From NCBI GenBank assembly GCA_963969595.1, contig OZ018409.1, positions 29,463,282 to 29,527,281 on the forward strand: 64,000 nt of DNA. The letters run 5' to 3'. The notes under the pieces were generated by a model that worked only from the letters and a program-made list of their open reading frames with translations, had not been told where the DNA came from and made no database searches. Positions 36,777-48,900 of this stretch are shown here, piece after piece. The stretch's first letter is position 1, and the number at the start of each line of letters is the position of its first letter. The DNA comes from Neckera pumila (taxonomy: Eukaryota > Streptophyta > Bryopsida > Hypnales > Neckeraceae). The position numbers and the translations under genes are program-made.

Positions 36777-38651
36777 TCTGAGCTGTGATCAACTAATGCA
36801 ACAATAGGTTCATCTAAATTTCGAAGCTTAACCAAAGTCTTTGTTGTAGCCCTTGCCCAATGACTTTGAGAATAGTGATTGGAAGCTCAGATCTCTCCAT
36901 CTTCTGGAATTGACTCCATTCTAGCAACATCTCCATAGACATGATCAACAACACCGTCATCTTCACCAACCTCACTCACCTTTACACCATGCGCATTTGT
37001 TGTTGTAGCATCTCCCAAACTTTGTCACTTCTTCTTGATGATGTCAATAACAACCTCATAAAACTCATGTTTTGCAATCCCAAGGACCTCACTCAATGTA
37101 AATTCTACTTTTCCATTCAATATACGCTCTTCTAATACCTTCTTCAAATCTGTAGCAACCTCAATATCAGATTGCAGCTTATAGGCTGGAACCTTGTCTT
37201 TCCCCTTCATTGATACTTTAGGCCCCGACTTTGCTTCTTGCGCCTTCTCCATCTTTATTTGTTTTGCTTTCTCCTTCCTGTTAGCTCTGTTTGACATACC
37301 TTCACTCACTTCATCTCTCTTTTGCTTTTCTTCCACTATTGCCGCATATTGATTTGTAGTTTGACAAATGGAATTGCCTGCTAGATGCAACTTCTCCTCG
37401 GTAAGTCCCAAGTTCCATAGCTCTTACTCACATTGCATTGAATTGACCTGGTAGGTCAATGCTCACCCCCGCACAATCACAAACAAGCTTAATCTCGTAT
37501 GTTCTGTGCTACGAATGTATGGTCCGTATGTATCGAATTTCAGAGCTTGAGATGATTGAGAGTTTTGAATACTCCGTGGTTCTTTTGAAGAAGGATGAGG
37601 GAGTTAAGAGAGAATGATGGTGAGACTTAGGAGGCATTTATACATGCATTGAAGGAGGAATTTTCAGGAAGAATCGGAGAAGATAACCAGAGGACATTTT
37701 TGGAGTGGAGTGAACATTCAAGCAACGGTTTATTAGCAAACAAGCTGTTAAGGGAGTTTGAGTGCCAAAATACGTACAGTTGATGGGATAGAGAAAGCAA
37801 CTTCAAAGGTGGAGAAAATTGAGTAGGCAAGAGCAAAAGCAGAGCGAAGTATATACGGGATTGGATTTATTTGTGATTGTGCGGGGGTGAGCATTGGCCT
37901 ACCAGGTCAATTCAATGCAATGTGAGTAAGAGCTATGGAACTTGGTAAGGGCAAGGGACTTACCAAGGAGAAGTTGCATCTAGCAAGCAGTTCCATTTGT
38001 CAAACTATAGGTTGGGATGATCCAATTGATAGTCTATCCATTCATGCTTACATTGCTAGAAATCAACATGCGGCAATAGTGGAAGAAAAGCAAAAGAGAG
38101 ATGAAGTGAGTGAAGGTATGTCAAACAGAGCTAACAGGAAGGAGAAAGCAAAACAAATAAAGATGGAGAAGGCGCAAGAAGCAAAGTCGGGGCCTAAAGT
38201 ATCAATGAAGGGGAAAGACAAGGTTCCAGCCTATAAGCTGCAATCTGATATTGAGGTTGCTACAGATTTGAAGAAGGTATTAGAAGAGCGTATATTGAAT
38301 GGAAAAGTAGAATTTACATTGAGTGAGGTCCTTGGGATTGCAAAACATGAGTTTTATGAGGTTGTTATTGACATCATCAAGAAGAAGTGACAAAGTTTGG
38401 GAGATGCTACAACAACAAATGTGCATGGTGTAAAGGTGAGTGAGGTTGGTGAAGATGACGGTGTTGTTGATCATGTCTATGGAGATGTTGCTAGAATGGA
38501 GTCAATTCCAGAAGATGGAGAGATCTGAGCTTCCAATCACTATTCTCAAAGTCATTGGGCAAGGGCTACAACAAAGACTTTGGTTAAGCTTCGAAATTTA
38601 GATGAACCTATTGTTGCATTGGTTGATCATGGCTTAGAGATCAATCTAATG
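36777..38651. repeat. Large head-to-head inverted repeat of gypsy gag/pol leader
   Basis: The left arm, about 36777-37483, and the right arm, about 37870-38651, are near-identical in opposite orientation. Both carry the same gag-like coding sequence and the same inner edge (TTTGTGATTGTGCGGGGGTGA on the right, its complement on the left). A unique spacer of about 386 bp separates them. The left arm lacks about 51 bp of gag present in the right arm. Confidence 0.9.
37935..38390 (+). pseudogene. Gag-like fragment of gypsy element, right arm of inverted repeat
   Basis: An open frame of 151 codons starts at ATG 37935 and is lysine/glutamate-rich (e.g. KGKGLTKEKLHLASSSICQT, then SGPKVSMKGKDKVPAYKLQS). 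It matches the minus-strand copy at 37411-37025 but keeps an extra in-frame segment GWDDPIDSLSIHAYIAR. It stops at TGA 38388-38390, where the same sequence continues as pol leader to about 38651. It lacks the rest of pol, so it is a fragment. No zinc knuckle was seen. Confidence 0.7.
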
Positions 38652-38692
38652 CAACAACAGGTTCATCAAAATTTCCAAGCTTAACCAAAGTC
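38576..38692. repeat. Small second-order inverted repeat at the outer edge of the right arm
   Basis: 'GACTTTGGTTAAGCTT' at 38576-38591 through 'gaacctattgttgcatt' is mirrored by 'aatgcaacaacaggttc' through 'AAGCTTAACCAAAGTC' ending at 38692. The same protease-leader sequence therefore flips orientation again. Confidence 0.75.
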
Positions 38693-38826
38693 TCCATTGT
38701 ACAAAAGATAAGAACAACTCTTACAAGAACTGAAAAGTAATACAACTCATAGTAAACTCCCAATAATAAATATATTTCCTTCCTAGAAAAACACCTAAAT
38801 GAAAGAAGTCAAGTGCTTTAAATACC

Positions 38827-39123
38827 CATCAGATGATATTTGGGGGTCTTGGAGGGCCGTTTCAGGCCTGTTCCCTGCCCAGATTCAGTGAACACTGGTA
38901 CGGGTGTGTCAAAAAAAAAAAATTTCAAAAAAAAAAAAAAAGATTTTGTTTTTACCAAAATATCATTTTAAGCAAATTTTTTTTTTTTTTTTTTTGCAAA
39001 AAATGACGTGGCAGTCGCTCGACTACGTCAGCTAGCTGCTGCTGTTGCGTTTCCGCAGTCTGGGAATGCAGCAGACAGGAGGGGAACTCGGAGCCCTCCA
39101 AGACCCCCGAATCTCATCTAATG
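38827..39123. mobile_element. MITE, family with ATTAGATGA termini, copy 2
   Basis: It begins CATCAGATGATATTTGGGGG and ends CCCCCGAATCTCATCTAATG, and is collinear with the copy at 17203-17505. Long A and T tracts fill the middle. Non-coding. Confidence 0.78.
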
Positions 39124-39979
39124 CATAAGAAGGACTCATGGTTACAAACAATATGGGACAAATGCTCAATCCAACCCCACCTTTTACTTTCTTCCAACAA
39201 GCCCTTCATCTTGGAACCAACAAGGGTGTAGTAAAATGCCTTACTTTAACTAGTAAACAGCCCATATCATGACACTGTGTTAGTCCTATTTTCTTCACTC
39301 CCTCATGTAATGTGGGCTTGTACTTGCAAATATGAATTCAGAATTTGCAAAAAGAAATTCATGTGTGAAAAATAAAAAATTCCTGCGTGTAAAATTCCTG
39401 CGTTTGCACCTGCTGTAACGTCCTGCGACACCGATGGGAAACCTTGCGTTTGTGAACGTCACAAATGACCGCGTTCCCCAAATCGTTCCCACGAACACGT
39501 GTGGCACAGAGCTGTGAGTTGCGGGATACAATGACGAAGCAGAATTAGGGCTTCTTCAATATCTTCGTGCCCAGCACACTGGCTCGTCGGTGGTGCTGCC
39601 AGTGCGGGATGGTCGATTCCTTCGTTTTTTCCTCTCCTGCCACAACATCGCATTGATTCATGCCGCTGTAGATTGAACCACTGAAAAATTGCGTTTCCAA
39701 AGAGAGGATTTTCATGTCAAACAGTGAACGGTCCGCTTTGTTTGAAGCCAAAATGGTGAATTAGGGTTTCCTTCCAAATTTCCATTGAATTTCTATCTGT
39801 CCCTTCGGAGCTGATTGTGTGCAAGAATGTATTCTCGGACGCATGAACGCAAGATGGAGATTGAGTGTCGTTGCGTTGGGTTTCGCAGCTGGAGATTTGG
39901 GAGGAATCGGAGTGAATCTGCACTTAATTGGTTTGGGGTTTAATTAATTGTTGGGAGACGACGACGAGGAGGGCGACGG
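39124..39979. other. THO2 5' flank
   Basis: About 860 bp upstream of the THO2 ATG, less AT-rich than the transposon nest. It presumably holds the promoter and 5' UTR. No TATA box or defined element could be assigned; antisense reading frames here lack family resemblance. Confidence 0.45.
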
Positions 39980-42900
39980 ATGGCGCTCTTCGGTATACAG
40001 TGTCTGTATGTGACTGAGGATCGTGTGAAGGAATGGAAAACCACGAACACGGCGCGCAAGTTTAAGGCCGTGGTTCCTCCCGCTCGCTTTGTGTTCGAGC
40101 TTTGCCAAACGCTGGTGAGGAATTTTTCGTCTTTGGAGTACAGATATCCCTTGGGTTTTGCTGCGTACTAGGGCTTCATTCTAAGCTTTTGGATACACTG
40201 AACTAGCTAAGGGTTTAAACTCGATCCTCATGAAGTATAAGCAATAATGTGAGAATTATGATGCCAGTCATTTTGAACTCAATAGATGCATTACATCGCC
40301 AAAGTTCAGTCGCTAGCTCGCTTGGGTTGCATTAGTAACTATTTTCTCCAATTCAAATAATATTCTGGTGGTCGCTCCAGTAATTTCAAGCAGGCCTCAG
40401 GATAATTCTCTTGGAAGGCAGAAGCTCAATTACAAGCCTAAGAAACAGCTTGGTTAAACCCTAAGTGATCAGAGTGGCCGATCCCTGAGTTGAATTGAAT
40501 CACTTAGGAAGCTGCAAGGAAGGTGACAAAATGTACCAATGGAAAGAAAAAATCATTGTAAACGATAGGAATAAGTATTGGAAGTTAGCTTTCAAAGTGT
40601 ACTTTCTAGCTTGGGCATTTAGGGATTTTAGAGCTAGGACACAGAAATTGTAATACAAGTCAGTTGAAGCCTGCAATTAACGATGCATCTATCGTTTTGT
40701 ATGGTTGGAGAGATTATTTCTCTAGTCTCTCGCTACCTCATCGGAGAAAATACTTGAGTTTGAGAGAAAGATGTAATTTGAGTATCGTAACTAAATTGGT
40801 TTGACAGGTGAATTTTCAGTTTATAGTTATTTGTGGGATTCCGGATTGATTTTTCATTGAATGTGATGCTTCCTTTTGCAGGTGCTAGGGGAGCTCCCAC
40901 TTCCAAAATGCCGAGTCGCACTGGACGCTGTGAACCTTGCGGAGCCTGCAGTCAAGGATGGAACAGCATCTCTTCTAGCAGATACTATTGCTCATTTAGG
41001 CCAAGAAGTTCGTGTTCCCATTCTCTTCGCTTGATTTATTTTTGTTTTGACATCTGGTTCAAGGACATATTTTAGACACAAGATATTTGAAAATGTGCTG
41101 GAAAAGAGGGTTGCAAGTTTGTGTTAGTGTGTTGGTCTGTTATTAAGCTACGGACTCTGACCTGGGGCTGTGTATGTGCCCAGAGTTCTGTTATGCGTTG
41201 TCATGAGAACACAGTCGGACATGCTAAAGGGGATAGGAGTAATCCATGAACCTGCCTAGTTTTATTTAGTAGATGCTTAGCTCTCTTCCGATACTGATGA
41301 TTCCAATCCTAATGCGTATTTTTGTTTCGTTTAGGGTTTATGGCAAATCCTTCTCTTGTAAAATAGTTGAAATTTGATGTTTTGTTCGGTGGCTGGCAGC
41401 TCACGGTATCTGGAGAATTTCGAAATCGCCTTGTAGATCTTGTAAGAATTACTTGCAAATTGAGTATTACACTTGATATGGCTACGGAGCATAGCTTGGC
41501 AATGTCTCGACTCAACACGATGATCTTTAAATTCGATTTCTATCTATTCGTTTTTATCCGCACACGATGAGTGTGTAGATTCTACTGATTCCTCTGAAGA
41601 TTTGTAACTGCTTTACATGCGCAGGCGAAGTGGCTGGTGGATTCTGGTTTGATACCTGCCAGGTTGCTCCAAGAACGATGTGAGGTGTGTTTGACCTTTC
41701 CTTGAAGTTGCGATCCTCTGATTCGGACGACTCTTCCGATTTTTGTACTTTTTCCTGAGGGTTGTGTTTGACTGCCAATGCTTCAGGCGGAGTTTTTATG
41801 GGAAGCTGAGATGATTAAGATCAAAGCCCCGGACTTGAAATCTAAAGAGGTGCGCTTCATTTCTTGTCTTACGTTCTTTTCATACTCCATGTTAATACAG
41901 AGTGTCTGGCTGCAATTTTCGAGTAGATTAGTTCATCCACGAGTAAATTACAATGTTTACAATGCGAGAAAGTACAGCGTTTTCGAAAAGTGGTTGCAAC
42001 CTTCTTGTTGTGAAAACTATATGCCTAATGTCATTCACTGTGCGCCTCACAGCTTAAGAGTGTCCCTTGCATAAGCTTTCTTATGTACTCGCAATGGGAA
42101 AGGGATACTTTATTCTTGTCTTTTTGTTATGTTTCTTTGCTTTTGTTTTTGATGTTTTCAGTTTTGCTACAGGTCAGGGTTAATACAAGACTGCTTTACC
42201 AACAAACAAAATTCAATCTTTTGCGAGAGGAAAGTGAAGGCTATGCTAAACTGGTACGTACCTGTGCTGTGATCTTATGTTTGCGTTTGTTGTAATATAA
42301 AGTTCCATTGGTGTGTCCCTAAGCGTTTGGTTTTATTTGGCCTCGAGATTTTATCCGTAATGAATAATAATGTTTTAATAAGGGAACTCAGCATGTGCCT
42401 TAAAACTTTACTAACAGGAAATTAATGATTACTGGCTTTGGTGCATCAGTACTCAGTGAAGAGTGTCTATATAAATTTATTTGTTAGAAGTTTGATGGAC
42501 AGTTTAACGTTGGATTTTGTAGTTGACATTGCTTAGCCAACGAGGTCTTGATGGTCTAACGCACGAGAAGGCTCCCGCAATCATCAGTGCAATAAAGGTT
42601 CTCTTTGTTCTTTCTTGTTTTAGTGCTTGATTTTTGAATCTCCTACTGGAAAGCAACTATTATGAATTTATTATGGCTGATGAATTATTGTTGTTGGATC
42701 TCAATTTTTGCGTTGAATGGTAAAACTTCTGGTACTACTGTTTGGAGCTTCATTAAATTTTCTGATTTCATGTAGAGCAATTGGCATGTTGAAATGACTA
42801 ACCATGACTAAATCTGATTATATTGTTTATGCAGTCTTTGATCGGCCACTTCGATTTGGACCCAAATCGAGTTTTTGATATAGTAAGCTTAACGATCTAC

Positions 42901-45900
42901 CTTTCGTAGGATTACTTCTTTCTGGAATGCTCCGAATTCAGTGGAAATTCTGGTGTACATGATATTGCAGTGCGTTAGTGTTGTTACGTCCTGGTGATTT
43001 CGAAAATTCACGTGTTCGGCACTTTCTTCTTGCAACTTTAATCTCTTTGCAATTTTTAGATGGCTAAAAGATTTTCTGAATTAACTCTTCATGAATACTT
43101 TCCACAAGAAGGTCACTTTTGCTGTTTGACAAGTTTTGTTTTGACTGTTATGAGTCTGTCTTGCGAACTTTTCTAATTGTTATGATTTGTAACGCAGGTT
43201 TTGGAGTGTTTTGAACTACAGCCCGAAAATAGTACATTTTTGGAGCTAATACCTATGTTCCCCAAGGTACCCATTTTGAGCACTCCTTGTTGGCCAATAT
43301 TTCATGTATTTGCAAGTTCTTCGCAATAGGTTACATAGCTCTTTGGATATCAGGTTGCTTATATCGTTTTGAGCGATATCACTCATTGTTTACATGCTGT
43401 AATTGCCCTTAGGAAATAATTCCAATCTCTTAGTCTTGACTCTCTGCAAATTCGTGGATGACAATCCAAGCAAAGGTTGCATTCTTGTGTCCTTTTTAGC
43501 ATGTTTTCTTGGAGACTTGTTCCTGGTGCTCTGGTGAGTGCATGATTAGTAGAAAGCTTGTTTTTGTTTGTATAGTTCATAATCTATAGTTTAATTCTAT
43601 GATGATGTTGGCTTTGTGACAGACACACACGACGCATATTCTTGGGTTTAAGTTCCAGTTTTACCAGCGGCCGGATGTTGAAGATCCTGCACCTGGTTTC
43701 TTGTACAGATTAGCAGCATCACTTATTAAAGCAAATTGCATCGATCTAGACAGCATGTATTTCCCTGCCACCTGTTTTCCCTGACACGATTATATTGGTT
43801 CTTTACACTACTTGTTTACTGTGTACTGTTAACCAAGTTGTGTTGTGATAGTGGAAGTAATTAAAATGTAAGATGAATAATTGGTGCGCTCCTTCAATAC
43901 CAACTTCAATATTAGTTTTGGTGTAGGCGTTGTTGTTACCGAAAAAAGTTTTGCTGCTATGCTATTTAATAGAACGACTGTGTGCAGTGACAATTGCATG
44001 TCTTTGGTGAATTACGCTTGAGTTCTGTATGTTTTAATGGTGATCTTGTTTGAGATACAGAGTAGCGCACATGACACCTAAGGATGAGGACGCACTACTT
44101 CAATATGAGGAGATTACGAAGCGGCGCATGGAGGAGGTAGCTCTTTACTCTATGGCGTGCATAGATTCCTGGTGGCGTTTTTTTCGAATTAGTAAAGCTG
44201 CTAAGCTGAAACTATGAAAATGACAATCCTTGCAGGCCAATAGGATAGGAAAGATCAACCTTGCCGCGATAGGGAAGGATCTGATGGAAGAAGATAAACC
44301 CGGTGATGTTACAATAGATTTATATGCGGCGTTGGATATGGAGAGCACTGCTTTGATGGAGCGATCTGATGAGCTCTTAAACAATCAGAAGCTTGGTCTT
44401 CTCACTGGATTTCTACTTGTGGATGATTGGTGAGTTTTGTGCATCTGGTTACTGTTCTGTGCTTTCTGGCCAGCAGAGCCTGAACTCAAGCTGGTTTTTG
44501 TTAGAAGTATTTATGAATAATGAGGATGAAGAGCTTGCCAAGTTTGAGATGCTTTCAGGAGATACAGCAGCTCCTGACATGTTTCCATCCAGTACATTTC
44601 ATGTTTGCAGAAGAAACTCGTCCAGTGTGTTATGTTTAAATACCGTTTTAGTTCAGGAAGTTGTTTAACCCCTAGGAGTCCCAGGTAGGGAGGGGAATTT
44701 AGATCTGGAGCTTTTTTGACAAAATGAATTATGGCCAGTGAAGAATCTAGACATAATATCTTCCTTTTTGCACGTTTTCGTTTGTCCTCCCATCCCTACA
44801 TGGAGTATTTCAGAACCCTGAACGAAAATCATGAAGCAATTAGTGGAAACTAATGAAAATATGCTAGCCAGAATAGATGAACTTTTGCAACGTACTTGGA
44901 TGTACTTCATCAACTTCATGTAGCACCCTCAGAAAGCTCTTGAAAACATTCAGAATCCACCCTGTGGAATCCAGGACTCTTAGAGGTTAATATCTAGCTT
45001 GTGACAATGCCGTGTAAATATTAAAGCTGAAATTTGAATTGGTTTTCAAGTCGCTGGTATTGCAAAGCGAGGTTTATCCGAGCATTATTTTTTCAAATCT
45101 AAATGATGTGTTGAATTTGTTGGAGTCATCTCACGAATGATTTCTGACATTTTATTACGGCGCAGGCTTCATGCACAAGTGATGTTTGAACGACTCGCCC
45201 CTTTGCACCCAGTAGCCCATGAACAAATATCTAGCGGCCTGATTAGGTTTGTCTTTCACCTTCTTTGTCTCAGCTGTATTAAGTGTCTAAGCCCTGATGT
45301 TGCTTTATCAGCTGCTTTGCTAGCAGAATAGTACTTTTGCTAGCGACAACACGAGAACTTGTGAGGTTGTACTCTCTCATTGCACTGTATCGCCCTGGCA
45401 CGACGGATATTGACTGTTGTTTTCTCGCAGCGATGATAAGCAGCATTGAGCTGTCTGAATCACCTTAGTGCGTTAGGCTGTGTTCTTTGGAGTGATATAG
45501 TCTCCGAAGAGCTTCATTTGGATTTTTGAGTTGATTCTACACAAGAATTTCAACAATATTTGCATTATTTCTGTGTACTGCATAGTTTCCTCGAGTATGT
45601 TGTTCTAAGAGTTATTTGGTTTCATGTGAACAGAGCTATTGAGAATGTCATTGGCCCTTATTATTCATATGTAAGACCTCAGTATCTATCTAAATTGGGC
45701 TCTTCTTCGAATGGGAGTGCCGAAAAGCAGCGAGAGAGTGCCCCCGAGCTTCCGAAAGAAGTCTTTCGAATGCTTGTATGCATTGGCCCTTACCTTCATC
45801 GAAACGCTCTTCTCTTGCAAAAGGTTTGTGGGCCCTTTACGTATCTCACATTGTTATGATCTCTGTAGGTGTTCTGTTGTTTCCATTCATTGGAGTTTCC

Positions 45901-48900
45901 AAAACCCTTAATACTGTTATGGATCTGTCATTACACATATAAACACGGAATCGAGATTCGCATCTGGTAGACGATATACCCGGTGGATTTTTTTGTTTCT
46001 CATTCTGTTACGTGATATTACGGTATATTACAGTCCCCGTGTCTTGTGTGCATATCTGAGGTGGGAGTAACGTGCAGGTATGCCGAGTGTTACAAGGTTA
46101 TTACCAGGCGGCTTTATCAGACGCGGCTCATCCATCTGCAAGTGCACAAAGCAATGGACAAGTGGAGAAGCGGAATCCGCGGCAGTTGCTGATTGAGGCG
46201 CGGATGCATGTAGAAGAGGTCTTAGGGGCTTCGCTTCTACCATCACTGCAGTTATTACCTGCCAATCCAGCGGTTGGGCTTGCCATATGGGATGTTATGT
46301 GCCTTCTCCCTTACGAGGTAACTTTTGAGGTCGATTTTACATTGTGTGTTATAGGTGCGCAGGACATTTTAGTATTTATTGATGATGTTGGCCTGATTTG
46401 ATTAAGAACGTGTTATCAACGTGTCTTATACCCTTCGAATTCATTCTGATGCTTTGTATAGGTGAGGTACCGACTTTATGGTGAGTGGGATAAAGAGGAC
46501 GAGTGTATTCCAATGGTCTTGGCTGCTCGCCAAACGGCAAAGGTATCAGCACTTTGAGTCCCTTATCATCAATGTGTCTCTCCTTTTGGTCTGGACTTTC
46601 TTTGAATCTATTGCCTTACTCGGTCGACCTAAAGCCGACCGAGTACTCTCTGCTTAATAGAAGTTGGACACATGCGATGGGTGGGAATCGATACCTTTTG
46701 ATTGAGAATCGGAACTAGGCGTATAGTGGAAGTACGCCCTATAGTGTTGCACAAGTCGTTACCTTCTGGAGTAAAATGCGCTGAAGGGTAGGATTACTTG
46801 GTACTGCTCGTTTGTCTGTGATTTCTGATGGTGTTTTGGGTTACTTCGGTTCCAAAGGTGTATTGGAAGCGTCGATCTCCCCTTGTTTCATAATCCTCAT
46901 AATATGCAAGTGTTTTGTAAATTGGAACAGTTGGATACAAGGCGTATATTGAAACGACTAGCCAAAGAGAACCTGAAGCAGTTGGGTCGGATGGTTGCTA
47001 AGATTGCCCATGCCAACCCCATGACTGTCCTGCGTACTATTGTCCACCAGGTATCTGAGTCGACTTTGTGCTTCTTCTGCACAGCTCTGACTGTATTTTT
47101 AGAGAGAGAGCAAAGAGCCACGAGTTCACTGGACTCAGAATTAGTGGGACAGTAAAGTCTCAGTGTTGATCTCTTTTCAAAATATCTCCAGATGTTTGAT
47201 TTGAGAATTAGTGACATTAGATGTAATCCAATATATTGCCGTCAATCTGCTGTCTCTGCTGTTTCCGCTAATTCTGTAGTAATATATCTTCTTCGGTAAA
47301 TTCTTTGTGCATGGAGAGTGTTAGATCATTTCAGTTCACTAATATGCTCGTATTATTTGTCATAAGTTTTCTTCACATTGCTGACTTTTCCTTTTCTGTC
47401 AATGGTTATGCGAGGCAGATTGAGGCTTACAAGGACATGATTGCGCCGGTTGTGGACGCTTTTAAATACCTCACACAAGTATGTATCGATATCTGAGTTA
47501 ACGAAGACGTTTTCTTACTGCACTTACATTTCGGCATCTTGTAGTAACCTCTTTCAGTGATAGTAGCACAGGAAAAGTGTTTGAATCTAAGTTATTTTTG
47601 GAGTTTTGAAATTTCTCATCTGATTCTGTAGGTGGATATCTGGGTTTGGGGTGAAAAAGCCCTGAAATTGAGAGTGCCTAGAATTTTATACTGCTTGCCA
47701 TTTACATATTCTGTTGTAGAATAATTGAAGGAAGACTTAACCAGTTTTACATTCTTCTGATATTGCAGTTGAATTATGAGTGAAGTTGGAGAATATTAGA
47801 AACTAATTTGCGGTACTCGTTCATTGTGCAGCTGGAGTATGACGTGTTAGAGTATGTGGTTATTGAGCGATTGGCACAAAGTGGTCGTGACAAACTTAAG
47901 GACGACGGACTTAATGTGTCAGATTGGTTGCAGTCGCTTGCTTCCTTCTGGGGCCATTTGTGAGTTCGTCAATGGTGGTTTAAGTCGATTTTGGGAAATT
48001 AGCTTTGAGTGTATGCTCCATGGGAGCTATATATCACAATTTAGTAGGCTTGCTCGTGTAACTGAGTGACTTTCATAATATAATCGGAGATATGTTCCAC
48101 TGTTTTGACTTCTCACTAGGGGATAAGAGCTATTTTGAGAGAAATCCCTTAAATGCGGTTGTCTAAAATCTTGGATATTTTTACCTGTCTTTGTGCACGT
48201 TCCATCAACTGTTTTCGTTGGCTTGTAGGTGTAAGAAGTATCCGTCGATGGAGTTACGAGGGCTTATTCAGTACCTCGTAAATCAGCTTAAACGGGGAGA
48301 AGGAATTGAGCTAGTTCTGCTGCAGGTGATTCTAGAATATATTGTTTCTGTGTGTAGATGCTTTGAAAGTTTGATAGGTAGAAAGATTGGATTCATTTCC
48401 ATTGCTTTCAACAATGTCTATGGATGGAGTTGTAATAGTTGTAATAATCTGTCTAGAAAGTAGAGGCATGTTTACTGCAATTGTCTGTAGTTTGATGGCT
48501 AAACAAGTGAACGCTTAAGCATAGTATTATGCATTGGCTATCTACATTTATAGCACCTACTTTTATTGCAATAGTGACTCGTGGAATGTGTTCATACTCC
48601 TCAGGCTCTTTTCTTTGTGTACTTTTCAGGAATTGATGCAGCAGATGGCTAGTGTGGAGTATACTGAGAATGTTACTGACGACCAGTTGGAAGCCTTGGC
48701 TGGTGGTGAGGCTTTACGGTATCAAGCGTCGGCGTTTGGTGTTACAAAAAACAATAAGGTGGAGCGAATCTAGGCCAAAGATTTTTTTTCTGACTGACTG
48801 CATAACAATCACAATTCGAAGTTATATCACAGGTTCTGAAAGATTTATCAGTTTTAAATTCATCATTGTGCAGGCGCTGATGAAGTCCACAAACAGACTC

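Larger units (their letters stand above)
29830..37411 (-). mobile_element. Decayed Ty3/gypsy retrotransposon polyprotein region
   Basis: Read on the minus strand, polyprotein pieces appear in gag-pol order. A lysine-rich gag-like segment lies at 37411-37025. A retropepsin-like segment (IVALVDHSSEIILMS, D-S/T-G changed to D-H-S) lies near 36800-36620, followed by linker segments at 36550-35930. RT pieces follow: FIVPKKNGKLRFIKDLQPVN near 34815-34740, then LKLPLDLLRMCTLSQGATN near 34620, then the FLD of the catalytic motif at about 34465. The D-V-P-I-K continuation is at 32040. RNase H (PIILTIDASPIGIGWAIGQD, 31638-31447; KHITGKDNPIANILS, 31413-31177) and an integrase core (IIADKGELDAKATRESLG, near 30280) complete pol, which ends near 29830. 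Stops and frameshifts are frequent, so it is inactive. Order PR-RT-RNaseH-IN defines Ty3/gypsy. Four later insertions lie inside it. No flanking LTR pair was identified. Confidence 0.88.

Noticed and set aside
37484..37869. Spacer between the inverted gag arms as a confirmed gypsy LTR
   Set aside because: No second copy, TG...CA borders or primer-binding site were identified, so it stays unassigned.
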